NCBI GenBank assembly: GCA_023374025.1
Contig: SIJG01000077.1
Span: forward strand, 440,565-504,564
Direction: 5' to 3'
Source: Heterodera schachtii
Taxonomy: Eukaryota; Nematoda; Chromadorea; Rhabditida; Heteroderidae
DNA length: 64,000 nucleotides
Part shown: in pieces, positions 36,201 to 47,762 of the stretch
Position numbering within the stretch: the stretch's first letter is position 1
Layout: each line of letters begins with the position of its first letter
The notes under the pieces: model-generated
What the model was told of the DNA's origin: nothing
Database searches by the model: none
Seen by the model: only the letters and a program-made list of their open reading frames with translations
Position numbers and translations under genes: made by a program

Positions 36201-39200
36201 CACCACCTTGAACTGAAAATTTCACTGTCGCCTATAGTTGTTCACTTCTTTCACTACTTATCATAGGACCTTTCACCTATTTCCTTTTGTTTTTTCACCT
36301 TTTTTCACCACTTATCACAGGACATTCACCTATTCCTATTGTTTTTCACCTCTTTTCACCACTTATCACAGGACATTTCACCTATTTCCTATTGTTTTTC
36401 ACCTTTTTTAACCACTTATCATAGGACATTTCACCTGTTTCCTATTGTTTTTCACCTCTTTTCACCACATATCACAGGACATTGCACCTGTTTCCTATTG
36501 TTTTTCACCTCTTTTCACCAGGACATTTCACCTATTTCCTATTGTTTTTCACCTATTTTCACCACTTATCACAGGACATTTCACCTGTTGCTTATTGGTT
36601 TTCACCTCATTTCACTATTTAGCACTAACATTTTTTGCTTTTACCTTTTCACTTTTCACCATATATCATTAAACATATCACCCATACCCTTTGCTTTTCA
36701 CGACTTATCACAGTATGCTTAACATATTCATTTGCTGTTTAACTACATATCGACACATAATTCACCTATTTCCTTGTATCTTAATTCCTTTTCATTCTCA
36801 TTTCACCGGTTGTCGTTGCCTATTCATCTTTTTCCACTATCAACCAATAACAATAGACTTTTCCTTGTAATTTCAATCTTCTCTGCCCTTTTCGGTACAC
36901 ATTTAACTAGTTTCCCGATGACTTTCTCTCCCTTCACCTCGTATTTGAAATTGCTTTTTCTTTTACTTTTCACACTATTTCCTCTGCCGTTTCAAGCAAA
37001 CATTGTCCATGTATTTATATTGTATGCTAATTTTGTCAAAAGCTGATAAAATGATTTTGATAAGAAGTGATTGATGAACAATAGTCGTCAGTATTTGGAA
37101 TATAACCTTGGTAGCTATAATCTTACATATATTGGAGGAAGTTTTATTTTAGTATGAACTGCATTTGTGTCCCTTTCTGAATTTATTTCTATTCTTTTTC
37201 CATTAAGTTGAACTTTGGGTTTTAAAAATTTTGATAAATTCTTTTCTACTCTGAGATTTTCTTTTTTATTAAAATTTTCAGTAGATTTTTCTTTTTGGAA
37301 TTTGGGTTTTAAAATTTTTGATAAATTCTTTTCTACTCGGGGATTAACTTTTTGATTAAATGCTTCACTAGATTTTTCTTTATTTTTCGGAGGTCTTCCC
37401 CTAGGCTTCTTTTCTTTATTCATTTTACAAAAATTGTTGTGCTTTGAAGATATCTAGTTTTGCAATTTAATTTTTATTTATATTTTATTAACGTAATAAA
37501 ATGCTATTTATATTTTATTAACATAATAAAATGCTGTTCATCTGTCTATTATTGTAATAATAAGCCTTCAGAAATTGATAAAAATTTAACGAAACGCAAT
37601 ACAATAATATTCAAAAGGAGAAAAAATTAAATTCCTTTCACAGCTCATAAATCGAAAATTGGGTATCTTTTAAAAAGAATTTTATTTTTCGATGACATTT
37701 TATTAAATATGAAACATTCTTAAAAAGTTTAATTTTAGTTTGTTTCTGAAACCTTTTGACAAGTGTAAACAAATTTGCAAAATTACGAAAAATAATTAGA
37801 CATCTAAATACTAATTAACCTTTAATAAACAGTCGGTCGAAATAAAGATATATTTTATTTTTTCAACAATTATTAAAAATCCCTAATACGATTGTTTGGC
37901 GAGAATGTAAAAATTAAAGCATAAGCTCATTACATTATTTTTATATATTTTAATTTTGTAACAAACCATTTCTTACTCGTTTTTAAAATTTTTGGCTAAT
38001 TAATTAAATTCATACACCCATTTCATCAGGATCCAAAAAACAGAAAAGTTTGAAACCTTTACAAATATTTTTTGAAGAAACTAATAAAGTGTTATTATAA
38101 ATTGGCATCTAGGGCCGAATATTCGATATTTAGTTGGTGGTAATTCCTATTAAGAAAATTCCTTATCAAAAAAAAATCCAGGAATTCAGAAAACTAAAAT
38201 GTATACCCTTAATAGGTGGAATCAAATAAAATCATTAACATTAATTTTTGGCCAAATTTTGTGATTTTAAAGCTTTTAGGGTTTTACTTGGTTAATCAAT
38301 ATCGTAATGTCGTCCCGATATTTTTCTATGCGTTAAGCATTGAGAATTTTAAAAGGTCTAGGTTATGGGGAAGTGTTTTCAATTATCTAGACATTTTCAA
38401 AAGCTGCATACCAGATCATGTCACCAAAAAGCATTTTCTAGGGAAGAAAATTAATATTATAATTTAAACATTAAAAATGCAGAAGGTTTAAAATATACAT
38501 TCAAAAGAAAAGGTCCGGGAACTGATAAGGATTGCATTTTCATAATCAGAGCATTATTTTTATATAAATTAGCAGCGGGAAAACTAAATGAAAACCCGCT
38601 ACCATTGAGTTTGGTTATTCTATTAAATTTGAAATAGAAAGATGAACAACGAGAATTACATTGGCTTAGACGAAAGAGTAATATTTTTAACATGCCATTT
38701 TTTCAAATTAATACCAATAGAAAAAATTTTTAAAGGAAATCATTCCCATGGTCTTGGGAAATTCATAAAACTTTTAGGATAGCCGGCGAAACCAAAGCCT
38801 AAAACTATTGAATGCTTTTCCATTATATTGATAGAAAATGCCTTTGACTCTTAAAGTAAGAAAACTAATTAAATTCACGTCGGCTGAGGTATGGGGAGGG
38901 TGAAAGGAACAAAAACTATTTTTTAACGAATGACTTTAAACAACATACATTCAGATTTTTTATTATTTTTTAAATGGAATTTTATTATCTTTGGGTCGTT
39001 GAGCTGACTGATGATAATTAATTAACTTTGCTTAAAATTTTCAAAAAATAAGAAACGCATCAATCAATTTTGCTTGGCAGGTTTTCAGAAATTTTGGTCA
39101 ATTTTGTAAAATCGTTTTTGATTTTGGAAAGAAAGATGGTATGCTCATCATCAATTGAAAATTCATTTTTTTGGATTTATCCTTACCTTTAATTTTTTGG

Positions 39201-41738
39201 TCCTATTTTATTAATTTTAGTTTAAAAATTTTCGTCGGCCCATTATTTCTTTACGTTTATGTTCAGTTAAAGAACCCTTTCGCTCTTCCTTTCTCGCAAT
39301 TCTCTGTAAAATATCGATTGATTTGACCGCTCCGGTCGGCAGAGGCGGGGGAAGGTGCTGGAGAAGTGAAGAAAAAACACGCGGTTTAAGAAATTTAAAA
39401 AAAATCACACTTTTTAAATTTAGGATTTGGAAATCCAAACATGTATTATAAATTTTAATGAGCGGCATTCAAAGCAGCGACAAATACTTGGGATTTGGTG
39501 TGCAAAGAATTTTGGTTGAAAATATTTTCAGCTGTCCCACTTGTGGCAGGGGAATGATTGATTACCTTTGCGCGGCGGGGCGCGGCACGACGACTTCGCA
39601 GCGCACCGACGGAGAGTGAGATGGGTGGCAAAAAAACACCCGCACGATTTTGTTGAGAATGAATATCCATGAGGCGACACCTTCAAAGGGTTGCTTAAGA
39701 GTTAGGGAAAAATCTCGAGGCGGCAACTTCAAGACTGTTTAATAGATGCGGATAAATGCCTCGAGCGGCAACTTCAAAGATAAACACCCAAGCATTAGGC
39801 TCAGGATTTTGAGGTAAAAATCCCAAGGCGGTAACTTCAAGGAAAACAACCCTCCTCCAATACGTTTGGGCTTTTGTAGGAGCCTATCCCGGGCGGCAAC
39901 TTCAAAGGAAAACACCCCTTCAATAGGCTCAGGATTTTGAGGGGATCATTTCTGTACCTCGGCTGTTTTGACACTATATACTACTACCTGGAGATTTCAG
40001 ACTCATGCCTTATTTCGAAAATCATCAATTATTTTCTGACAATTTCATTCCAAAATGTGCAAAAATCGTCTGGATATTCCTTATTTAGAAAGTGATCAAT
40101 CATTTTTCTGACAACTTTGACCATTTTATTCCAAAGGGGCAAAAAAAAATTAGTCGAGTCATGTGCAAATTGGATTTGTCATCTTTTTTTTGATTGACAG
40201 GTGACCCACATAATGCGCATATTGTGAAATAGTTGGACAAAAATTAAAAAAGTCACGTGCACATTTCGAGATAATGGGGAAAATTGCGAAATAAGGAACC
40301 AATCAATCATTTTTATTGACAGGTTTGCAAATTTTATCTCATATTGCGAAATAATTGGAACAAAAAGTTGCGTATTGCGAAATCAATGGACGATAAATAA
40401 AAAACGAATCAATCAATTTTAGTTGACAGGTGACCTACTTTTGAAAAAAAATTTTTAATCCTGATTTATTTATTCATTTTCGATTCAATTGGATTTACAT
40501 AATTAATTTTATTATCCATTCATTAATTCATTTAATTTGCTGCCAATATCAATTAATTCACACTTCTTCAAAATTCCATTATCGATTACTTTGCGCGGCG
40601 GCGGCATCGCGGGGCAGGCAGGGAGGGAGGGGAGAGGGTGATAAAAACCGCACGGTTTTGGCAAATTTTCAAAATGGGTTTTAATTTCGGAAAAAGCATC
40701 ATAAAAATTCAGGATTTGAGAAAATAAAACCTCCCCAAAAGGTTTGGAAAAAAAAGAATTAAATTTGCAAAATAAAAATTGAATTTCCTCCACCTGTCAC
40801 TCTGGTGACAGGCGGATGATTGATGACCTTCCGCGGCGCTGCGCGGCGCGGGGTGGAAAAAAACCTGCGAGGATTTGGGGAAACGGATTTGGCTGGGGCG
40901 GCAACATCAAAGTGGTGCAATAGGTTTAGGATAGTCGGCAACATCAAAGGAGTGCACCCTCCCTTAGGCTTTGGTTCTTGGCGGCACCTTAAAAAGGTTG
41001 CACCCCTCCCATAGGCACGGGTTCGTGCGGGACGGCAACTTCAAAACATTTAAATGGCTCGGGATTGTGCGCGGGCGGCAACTTCAAAGAGAAACACCCC
41101 CTCAATAGGTTCGGGAATGTGCGCGAGCGGCAACTTCAAAGAAAAACACCCCTCCCATAGGCACGGGTTTGTGCGGTAAACACCCGCAACCAACCCGCAA
41201 CCTTTTGACGCTATATACTACTGATGACCATTAATTAATCACCCAATTTTCTACCTTTCAACAAATGTGCCAAATCGGTGCAGAAAGTGTTGAACAAATG
41301 GCAACGGAATAGTCAACAATTGGTGCATTTCGTCATAATTCACTTCGTCCGACTGGTTTTTGAATGTTTCAAATAAAATTTGGCCAAATTTGAAAATGGA
41401 ATTTCCCCATTTTGTCAGCCCTTTGATTTTGCCGCTTCGCAATTCGCATGCATTGGCCTGGCCATATGCCGTTCCGAGTTTGTCCAACAGAGCCAACAGC
41501 TTTCTGAGGGCACGTTTTTGTTGTGCTAATGTTTCGCTTTTTTCAATATTATTTGCGGCATTTTGTAATTGTTCCGCCGACGATTCATACCAATAAAATT
41601 CGTGCGTGGTTAGAAATGACATTAAAAGTTCGAATTCATTCAATTTTTGAAAGTATTTGATCGTCGTTCTTTGTTTTTCTGATGGAGATGCCAAAAGTGA
41701 ATGGACGATGTTGCGCAGGTCATCACAAAATTGTAAAA
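27260..41738 (-). CDS. Unrecognised protein gene interrupted by the 13.4-kb palindrome
   Basis: Exon 41255-41738 (VLQFCDDLRNIVHSLLASPS, FYWYESSAEQLQNAANNIEK, ending FLHRFGTFVE at a GTAGAA donor). Then a short candidate exon at about 27745-27797 (IFFPDHLAKIKI), which joins in phase to exon 27260-27539 (LDESVKTADWDFIKQY, LLFSLAICLCLQIGQKELAQ, ending GRRKIAAE stop). The palindrome lies between the first two. Helical character throughout; I do not recognise a family. The phase between 41255 and the 27.7-kb exon is not resolved, so the two sides could be different genes. Exons upstream may be those at 42.3-47.8 kb. Confidence 0.4.
32742..33050 (+). CDS. AT-hook protein, palindrome left arm
   Basis: A 102-residue ORF. 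The N-terminus KKPRGRPPKNKEK contains a canonical AT-hook core (RGRPP), which binds the minor groove of AT-rich DNA. Two internal repeats follow, each VEKNLSKILKPK or VEKNLSKFLKPK, with charged linkers. No other domain seen. The copy at 37115-37423 is identical. It may be a complete small protein or the first exon of a longer transposon protein. Confidence 0.65.
   Translation: MNKEKKPRGRPPKNKEKSSEAFNQKVNPRVEKNLSKILKPKFQKEKSTENFNKKENLRVEKNLSKFLKPKVQLNGKRIEINSERDTNAVHTKIKLPPIYVRL
33440..34090 (+). repeat. 53-bp tandem repeat in the palindrome arms
   Basis: Units begin near 33588, 33736, 33789 and 33842 with GTCCTGTGATAAGTGGTGAA and include AGAGGTGAAAAACAATAGG; outer units are degenerate and one is shortened near 33640. 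The mirror array is at about 36060-36725. ORFs rich in FTSFHH on the other strand are translations of this repeat, not genes. Confidence 0.85.
34153..34443 (+). CDS. FLYWCH-type zinc finger protein, palindrome left arm
   Basis: A 96-residue ORF; a second ATG at 34222 would start MAKLIAVN. Visible FLYWCH signature: KLIAV, DGYCYHKH, then WWKCELYQQGCKGWGF and MHNHPPD, placing Cys-Cys-His-His in order at the expected spacing. FLYWCH fingers are DNA-binding and commonly sit ahead of MULE-type transposases in nematodes and insects. No transposase domain follows here, so this arm is non-autonomous or carries a captured finger. Confidence 0.7.
   Translation: MKMQRNNRICRKIIKEFKRFTLTMAKLIAVNCAKGKFCDGYCYHKHKKTKNKIWWKCELYQQGCKGWGFESNGEFFGTRMHNHPPDQILLQIEGEQ
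35722..36012 (-). CDS. FLYWCH-type zinc finger protein, palindrome right arm
   Basis: Mirror copy of 34153-34443 with an identical 96-residue translation. The two copies are divergently placed about 1.3 kb apart around the palindrome centre and point away from it. Same interpretation and limits as the left copy. Confidence 0.7.
   Translation of the reverse strand: MKMQRNNRICRKIIKEFKRFTLTMAKLIAVNCAKGKFCDGYCYHKHKKTKNKIWWKCELYQQGCKGWGFESNGEFFGTRMHNHPPDQILLQIEGEQ
37115..37423 (-). CDS. AT-hook protein, palindrome right arm
   Basis: Mirror copy of 32742-33050 with an identical 102-residue translation including RGRPP near residues 8-12. It lies downstream of the right-arm FLYWCH ORF and on the same strand, so the order in each arm, going outward, is FLYWCH then AT-hook, with opposite relative orientation to the centre in the two arms. 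Confidence 0.65.
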   Translation of the reverse strand: MNKEKKPRGRPPKNKEKSSEAFNQKVNPRVEKNLSKILKPKFQKEKSTENFNKKENLRVEKNLSKFLKPKVQLNGKRIEINSERDTNAVHTKIKLPPIYVRL

Positions 41739-42306
41739 CAGCTAAAAGATTATTTTTGCTAAGAGCTGCTCGAGAGTCTCGGCATGGATTTCTAATTGAG
41801 CAAAAACCATGGGCCACAGGGACTGTCCCAGGGGGGCGGGGTACGCGGGGTATGTACCACCCCCCCAAGACTCTTCCACGCCCGAAATTTTTAATGGAAA
41901 AAATAGTAATTTGCTGAAAATTTCCGGTTTTCATTGTTGGTACTCCCTCCAAAACCTCTAAATTTCTATTTTTTATAAATCCACAAAATTAGCAATTTTT
42001 TAATGAAAATCTGCTAAAAATATGCAAATTTTGTCATTTTGTGTCGAATTTCGAAACAAGAAAAAAACATAATTTATTTTTGATGTCCTAGTCTCATGGT
42101 ACAAAGTCTTGCAGCGAAAAGTCTCGGGGTTTTTTTTTTTAGCAATTCTTGTTCTCGGTCTTGAGCCTTGATATTGAGCAGCTCGAAAATTGCTTACAAA
42201 CAATTAAAAAAGTCATAAAAAAATGATCGATCGGTTAAAATAAAATCTTTTTTTTTTAAATTTCCATCGTATTAATTATTTATTGAAAAAACTTTAAATA
42301 AAATTT

Positions 42307-45300
42307 TTATGCCTCACTTTTGCATTCATTTGTGTCAATTCCGATCACTTCTGCATAATTCCACAATGGCTCTTGTCGGAACAATTCCAGCTCAAGCTGT
42401 GCAGAACTTAAAACTTGCCATTGGGTGACCAAAATTTTTATTTTTTATTTTTATTTTTTCATTTTGAAACCCCTTTTTTTATAATATATATATTTTTGTT
42501 AGATTTTTATGTCTGAGTCTTTCGGGACCATCGGAGACTCTGAATTTTTAGTAAACTTTTTGAAATGTAAGCGATTTTCTTAACAAAATTGCATTAAAAT
42601 ACTCAAAAATTTTCCCGGCGGCGCCTATCGGCACCGCCGGACCCCAATTTTACCATATTTTTGAAAAATGGAAACCTAAATGGCAAAAAATAGTAATTTT
42701 TTGGCGAAAATTTTGTAAAATACATCCCGTAATTCGGAATTTAAAAAATACACCCCCCTAAAATCGACTGAAAAAAGAAAAATACACCCCTAAAAATCGA
42801 CTGAAAAAAGAAAAACACACCCCTAAAAATCGAATTTTTGACTTCAGCACCCGCCGAAGCCAAGGGTCTGGCTTTTAATTGTTACCGTATCATATAATGC
42901 AATGCACAGTACCCACCCATCTGTCGGTGTGTTTTCCTCGTCAATGGTACAGTAATGATGTAATTTATGCACATCTTTGCAACCGCATAAGCGACTATGC
43001 TTTTGAACAAAGTCTGCAAACTTTTTGTATTCTAACCGCAAATGTGAATCCAACCAGCGCCCAAAATTGACAAATGCGCATCTAATTTTGCTAAAATAAT
43101 GAATGCTTAAAAAATCCCTGATCGATGAAGCGCAGATTAAGCGATTCACAGTCAAAAGATGTTTGAGAAAGGAGTCACATTGTACCAGGGTCTGATGCTC
43201 GAGAGCCAAATTTTGCCGAGATTTGAGACTCAGAGACTTTTCCAAGGTCTGGGGACTTATTCAAAAACTGAGACTTTTTCCTAGTCTGGACACTGGGCCC
43301 AAGAAAGCCGAGACTTTTCTCGAGTCGAGGTATGTGAGTCCAAAAACCCGAGACTTTTCTCGAGTCGAGGTATGAGAATCCAGTCCAAAAACCCGAGACT
43401 ACTCCCAAACCTAGACTCATGGCCCAAGAAACCCGAGGCTTTTCTCGAAGGCCACAGAATTAAGACCAAGAAGCCATAGTATCTCAAGACCAAGACTTTT
43501 GAGCATCACTACTAATTAGGGTGGAACTGTAACAACTAACCTTTGTCCCTCTGATGAAACAAATGAATTGAAATATTTGTCCATAAATGTGTAAATTGCT
43601 GGTGTATTTTTAATGGCTTTATTTTCCATAATTGCTTCAAGCACTTTGCAAATTTCATCATATGACAATGTGAAATCGGAGAGTCGGAGAATGAATTTGA
43701 AATTCTCTTCAAAAAATATAAATGTGTAAGAAGAGTTTTAGCATCTTTATTAAAAAATTTTAATGAAAGATTTTTAATAATAAATTAATTCAATTTAGAT
43801 AATTTATCAAAATTGGAATATTTTTTGGGTTCATTTTGAATACACTCAAATTTAACCCTCGATATGTACCAGGGATGTGCCGAATCGGAATCGGAATCGT
43901 AATCGTAATCGGAATCGCAATTAATCGGATTTTGGGCCATAATCGGAATCGGATAATCGTAATCGGATTTTGCCTTGAAATCCGATTATTACACCCCTAA
44001 GAATTGACCTTTTGGAGGAATTTTTTTTAGCGAGAATACCAATGAATTTTGAAAAAAAATGTTTTCTCACTGCGTTTGGGCGCTCACGTTTGGGCGCGCT
44101 CGTTTGGGCGCCAGCATGTTTTTCGACTATAGCTTTCTATAACTTTTTTCAATATCATCCAAATCCAACATTTTTGTATCATTCGAAAGCTTAACATGTT
44201 TAGAAGCTTTTTCTAAGCTACTGCTTCACGATTAGACAATTACCAAAAAAGTTATACACTGAAAATTGCAAAAAGTCAAAATTTTTGAAGTTTTTTCTTA
44301 TTAAAATTTTTTCCAGGCTTGAAAATCCTTTCGATTTTGGTAAGGCTAATAGAGCATGTTAAGAGCTTTCGAAGGATACCAAGATTGTTGGATTTGGATG
44401 CCAAAGAAAAAAGCTATCGTGGAAAAACGACCTGGCGCCCAAACGAGCGCGCCCAAACGTGAGCGCCCAAACGGGTGGGTCCCTAAATTATATGGATTAA
44501 CATATTTTTTCTGCGCATATGCTATGAAGAAAGGGGCTCAAAAATAGCATTTCTGCATTAAAATTTTTTGATTTGGTGAAGGTTTTTAGTCCATATAAAT
44601 CCATATTTTGGGGGTTTTTGGGAATAAATCCATATTTCTCCATTTTTGTGTTTTTAGTCCATATTTCGACCATTTTTGGCAAATTTTCACTATAAAAATG
44701 CAAAAAAAAAAAAAAAAGCGAAAAATACACCCCCAAAGATGGACTTTTTGGAAATTTTTAAAAATTACAGCCCAAAAAATCCGAAAAATTTGACTTTCGT
44801 CGTCATTTTTAATAAATATTTTTGCCATTTTTGTGAACCTTTCATTTTTTTAAATGAGAATTTTTTTGAAATTTTGACAAACTTGGAAATATTTTTTTAC
44901 GATGGATGACAATAAAAAAATTTGCATTTTTATGTTTTAAATCCATTTTTTGGTTGTTTATTATATTTTTTAAGTGTATTAGAGCAAATATTGAATACAT
45001 ACACCTTTTTGGAATTTTTGAGGATTTAAAACACATATTTTGGCAGTTTTTAATCCATATTTTGGTCCATATTTGGCCATTTTTGAGCTTTTTAGTCCAT
45101 ATTTCGGGCTTTTTTAGTCCATATTTTATGTCCATATTTGCCTTTTTATAGTCCATATAATTTACAACCCTAATAATGACTGAAATTAAATTTTTCTCAC
45201 AAAGCAGTGCCTTCTCCCCGATATAATCAAGTTTTTTGTTATTTAGCAAAAATTTTTGATTATGAATAAAATTTTTGGGAAAAAATTATTTAAAAAAAAA

Positions 45301-47762
45301 ATCGGAATCGTAATCGGAATCGCAATTAATCGGATTTTGGGCCATAATCGTAATCGGTTTTAAAACCGTATCGGATTTTTGGCCATAATCGGAATCGGCG
45401 ATTTAATCGGAATCGGATTTTGTCTGGCTCGGCACATCCCTGATATGTACTAAAGTAACTAAAAAATCATAAAAGTATAAAAGTGCTTTTTTAAAATTGT
45501 TAATTTGTTTTTAGCTCAAGAAATTTATTTTGACGGTCTTTATTAGCTTTTTAGGGGCATTTTTTTAATTTTTAATTTTTTGAATAAATCTGAAAAGTCT
45601 CAGAAAAATAATCTCATCCACATTAATCACAAATTCACAGAAAAAATTAAAAAACAAACCAATATAATTATTTTGTTCCGAATTGTATTCCAACAAATGT
45701 TCATTTGGATTTAATAATTGAGCCCATAAATGGTGCCTATTTTGGTCAATTTGAATAATTTGAAATGGAAAAATTCTAAATTTTTAATTAAAATTAAATC
45801 AATTACAAAGTAAATCATTTTATTTTAACTAGAATTCAATCTGGACCAGATCCAGGCCCGGATTTTCTCTTAATCCAGGGCATTTTTCGGCAACATGGAT
45901 TTCCCTGGGCCTTAATTTTATTGGATTTTCGTCTAGAAAATACACAGGTCTAGAACAAATATTTAAAAAAAATCCCATCTCCTGATTAGGTACGAAAAAC
46001 TCGGATTCTTGGATAATATTTTAAAATTTGTTGTTTCCAACTGACCGATGTATTGTTTCAAGTTATCAAAATTTAAAGCTATAAATAACATATTACTATT
46101 GTCAATTAGATACTTTTAGATTTTCCTAAGCAATTTTTTGATTTTTTAAATTATTGGGTTGTTGTTTCATATAAATTTCAAAGAAATCCACCAGGTTCAG
46201 GTCAGGATCCTCAGGCCTAGAAAGCTCTGGTTTTCTGGACCTGGATTTTCTTGGATTTTTGTCCAGGAATTAAAAATTCAACATAAAATCCAGCTCCAGA
46301 CTTTTTCAAAAGGTCGAGCTCTAATTATAACCATACCCATTTTCGTTGTTGTTATTGCCGTTTTGAGCTGACAAAATTTTATAGGCACGCAAAAGGGTGT
46401 TCAATTGCCACCTTCCGATGCCATGGTGTATTGTGAAAAATTCTTCATAACTACAAAAAATGCGAGAATTTAAGGGCAAAAAAAGTATTCATTCGAGAAA
46501 TTTTGCCACATTAGGACGAAATCTGCTGAGAAATATGTTTGAATTTTCAAAAATTACCATTTTCACGTTTTTTTTTTTTTTTTGTTTTACCCCAGGGCCC
46601 ATGCAATTTTCCTAAAATAAACCCCACTCTTTTTTATTTTTTATTTTATTGTTTTGTTTTTTTGAGTTCACCAACATCACACTGAGAAGAATGCGCACGG
46701 CAAACGAGAAGCTCAACTGCAAAATTTGGTTCAAAATCAATGGTTTGGCGTGCCGTTTGTCGGGCGCAAAAAATTCCGATTTGAATTTTTGCGCAATTTG
46801 TTGGCCAAGCGATTTGTCACAATGCAAAAAGCCAAGAAAGCCATCATAACTAATGTCAAAATTGGTGTTTGGGAAGATCACATTCCAATTCCGAAATGCT
46901 TCTTCTTCGTTAGCATTTCCGTTGTTTTTGATCACGCCAAAATGGGCAATTTCCGCCGCCAATTTGACAAATGTGAAATTGAACACCACCCTTTTTGCCT
47001 CTCCGAAAAATTTTGATCCGCCGATGGATACGACGAATTTGGCACAATTGGGTCTGAAAGAATACATAAAGCACGGAAAAGAAAAATATGCTTTCATTTC
47101 GGGAATGAGTTCCTCAAATCGCTGGGGACGAAAAATCAATGTCCCCCACCCCCTCACCCGTAAGTGTTCGAATCACTTTTAAACTACTTTTATCATGTAG
47201 AGAATAGTCAATTTTCTTTTGTAAATTTTCGGCTTTTTGGTCACTGGACTCCAAACTGATCAGAAAAACGATCAGTTTTGTTAAATCGATAAAGATAGTT
47301 AATTTAAAAATTCATAAAAATTCCAAAATCACCTAGAGCCATAAACTTTTTTAGATCAGCGAAATTTTCTATAATGTAAATGAAGAGAAAAAAAGTTGCT
47401 ACATGGAATAATATACTTTGAGGAAAAATCAAAATAATTCAGCATCTGTCAAGCGGATTCTCTAACCATTGATATGGGAAATAAAATTATATTAAAAAGG
47501 TTTTATTTTTTGCTCCGAGATTTTCTAAGCGATGCGGCATTTTTATTTAATTACCCTTTTTACGTAATTTCAACGAAAACCAACCCATTTTGTCATTTTT
47601 GGCATATTCGGTAAAAAGGTCGTCCAAAAAGTTGGCAAATGTGCCGACATTGTTGACAGAACTGCTTGAGTCCCATATGTAAGACGGCGGCAAGGACACA
47701 CAAAAGGAAATGCCAATAAAATTCAGAAAAAATAAAATATTCAACAATTTCATTATAAGCAA
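42307..47762 (-). CDS. Unrecognised secreted-type protein gene, about seven exons
   Basis: Candidate exons from the 5' end: about 47564-47762, 46672-47121, about 46335-46450, 45660-45775, 43541-43706, 42886 to about 43185, and 42307 to about 42417. The first starts MLIMKLLNILFFLNFIGISF, a good signal peptide. Others carry RFEELIPEMKAYFSFPCF, YEEFFTIHHGIGRWQLNTLL, IIQIDQNRHHLWAQLLNPNE, FILRLSDFTLSYDEICKVLE, and a Cys/His-bearing stretch SRLCGCKDVHKLHHYC. The last exon ends EVIGIDTNECKSEA stop. Splice motifs are visible at most boundaries, but several phases do not join, so exons are missing or misplaced. I recognise no family. A 1.57-kb nested transposon sits in one intron and a CTCGAG-rich repeat (43185-43505) abuts the exon at 42886. 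Confidence 0.45.
42612..42643 (+). repeat. GC-rich hairpin module (dispersed; best example)
   Basis: Reads CCCGGCGGCGCC, TATC, GGCACCGCCGG: an 11-bp imperfect stem with a 4-base loop in an AT-rich context, usually preceded by AAAATTTT. Other copies: 12048-12075, 15871-15900, 16005-16033, 17652-17682, 21930-21957, 25736-25768, 52584-52613, 55968-55997 and 63469-63500; about 24180 is a degraded one. Both orientations occur, and many lie inside MITEs with different termini. Confidence 0.85.
43185..43505. repeat. Repeat with GATGCTC ends and CCCGAGACTTTTCTCGAG units
   Basis: Left end has TCTGATGCTCGAGAG and right end CTTTTGAGCATCACTA, partly inverted. The interior repeats CCGAGACTTTTCTCGAGTCG about five times. 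No clean TSD. It sits at the 5' edge of a candidate exon of the minus-strand gene. Related CTCGAGA units occur at 49850-50000 and 59360-59480. Confidence 0.55.
44072..44473. mobile_element. Nested foldback element with GTTTGGGCGC caps
   Basis: Caps GCGTTTGGGCGCTCACGTTT at the left and the inverse GCGCCCAAACG series at the right. The inverted core contains CATCCAAATCCAACA and ATCATTCGAAAGCT, the same core as 4640-4990 and 24308-24691. No clear TSD because the neighbouring nested element abuts it. Confidence 0.75.
44474..45172. mobile_element. Nested copy of the TAGGGTTATAAATT MITE
   Basis: Close match over most of its length to 22415-23107, including CATATGCTATGAAGAAAGGG, TTTTTAGTCCATATTTCG phrases and the right end TTTACAACCCTA. 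The left end is altered (GGGTCCCTAAATTATATGG). Confidence 0.85.

Larger units (their letters stand above)
27798..41215. mobile_element. 13.4-kb near-perfect palindrome, candidate giant foldback/MULE-like element
   Basis: The left arm (27798-35073) and right arm (35093-41215) are inverted copies around a 19-bp spacer (35074-35092). Inner parts are almost identical; for example the 96-residue ORFs in each arm match exactly. Outer ends read TTGCGGGTTGGTTGCGGGTG and its inverse; the right terminus ends TTTTGACGCTATATACTACT. Candidate target duplication is GGTCATC against GGCATCG, imperfect. Subterminal sequence repeats GGCGGCAACTTCAAAG-like units every few dozen bases. Each arm carries an AT-hook ORF, a FLYWCH ORF and a 53-bp tandem repeat. 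The left arm also holds an extra tandem copy of its outer 1.1 kb (27.9-29.0 and 29.0-30.2 kb). An inverted assembly artefact is possible. Confidence 0.6.
43870..45442. mobile_element. hAT-like element with CAGGGATGTGCCGA ends, TSD ATATGTAC, two elements nested inside
   Basis: TIRs CAGGGATGTGCCGA and TCGGCACATCCCTG, with exact 8-bp duplications ATATGTAC (43862-43869 and 45443-45450). Subterminal arrays of AATCGGAATCG units (43880-44000, 45300-45420). Its middle is occupied by a foldback element (44072-44473) and a TAGGGTTATAAATT-type MITE (44474-45172). No transposase. Confidence 0.94.
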
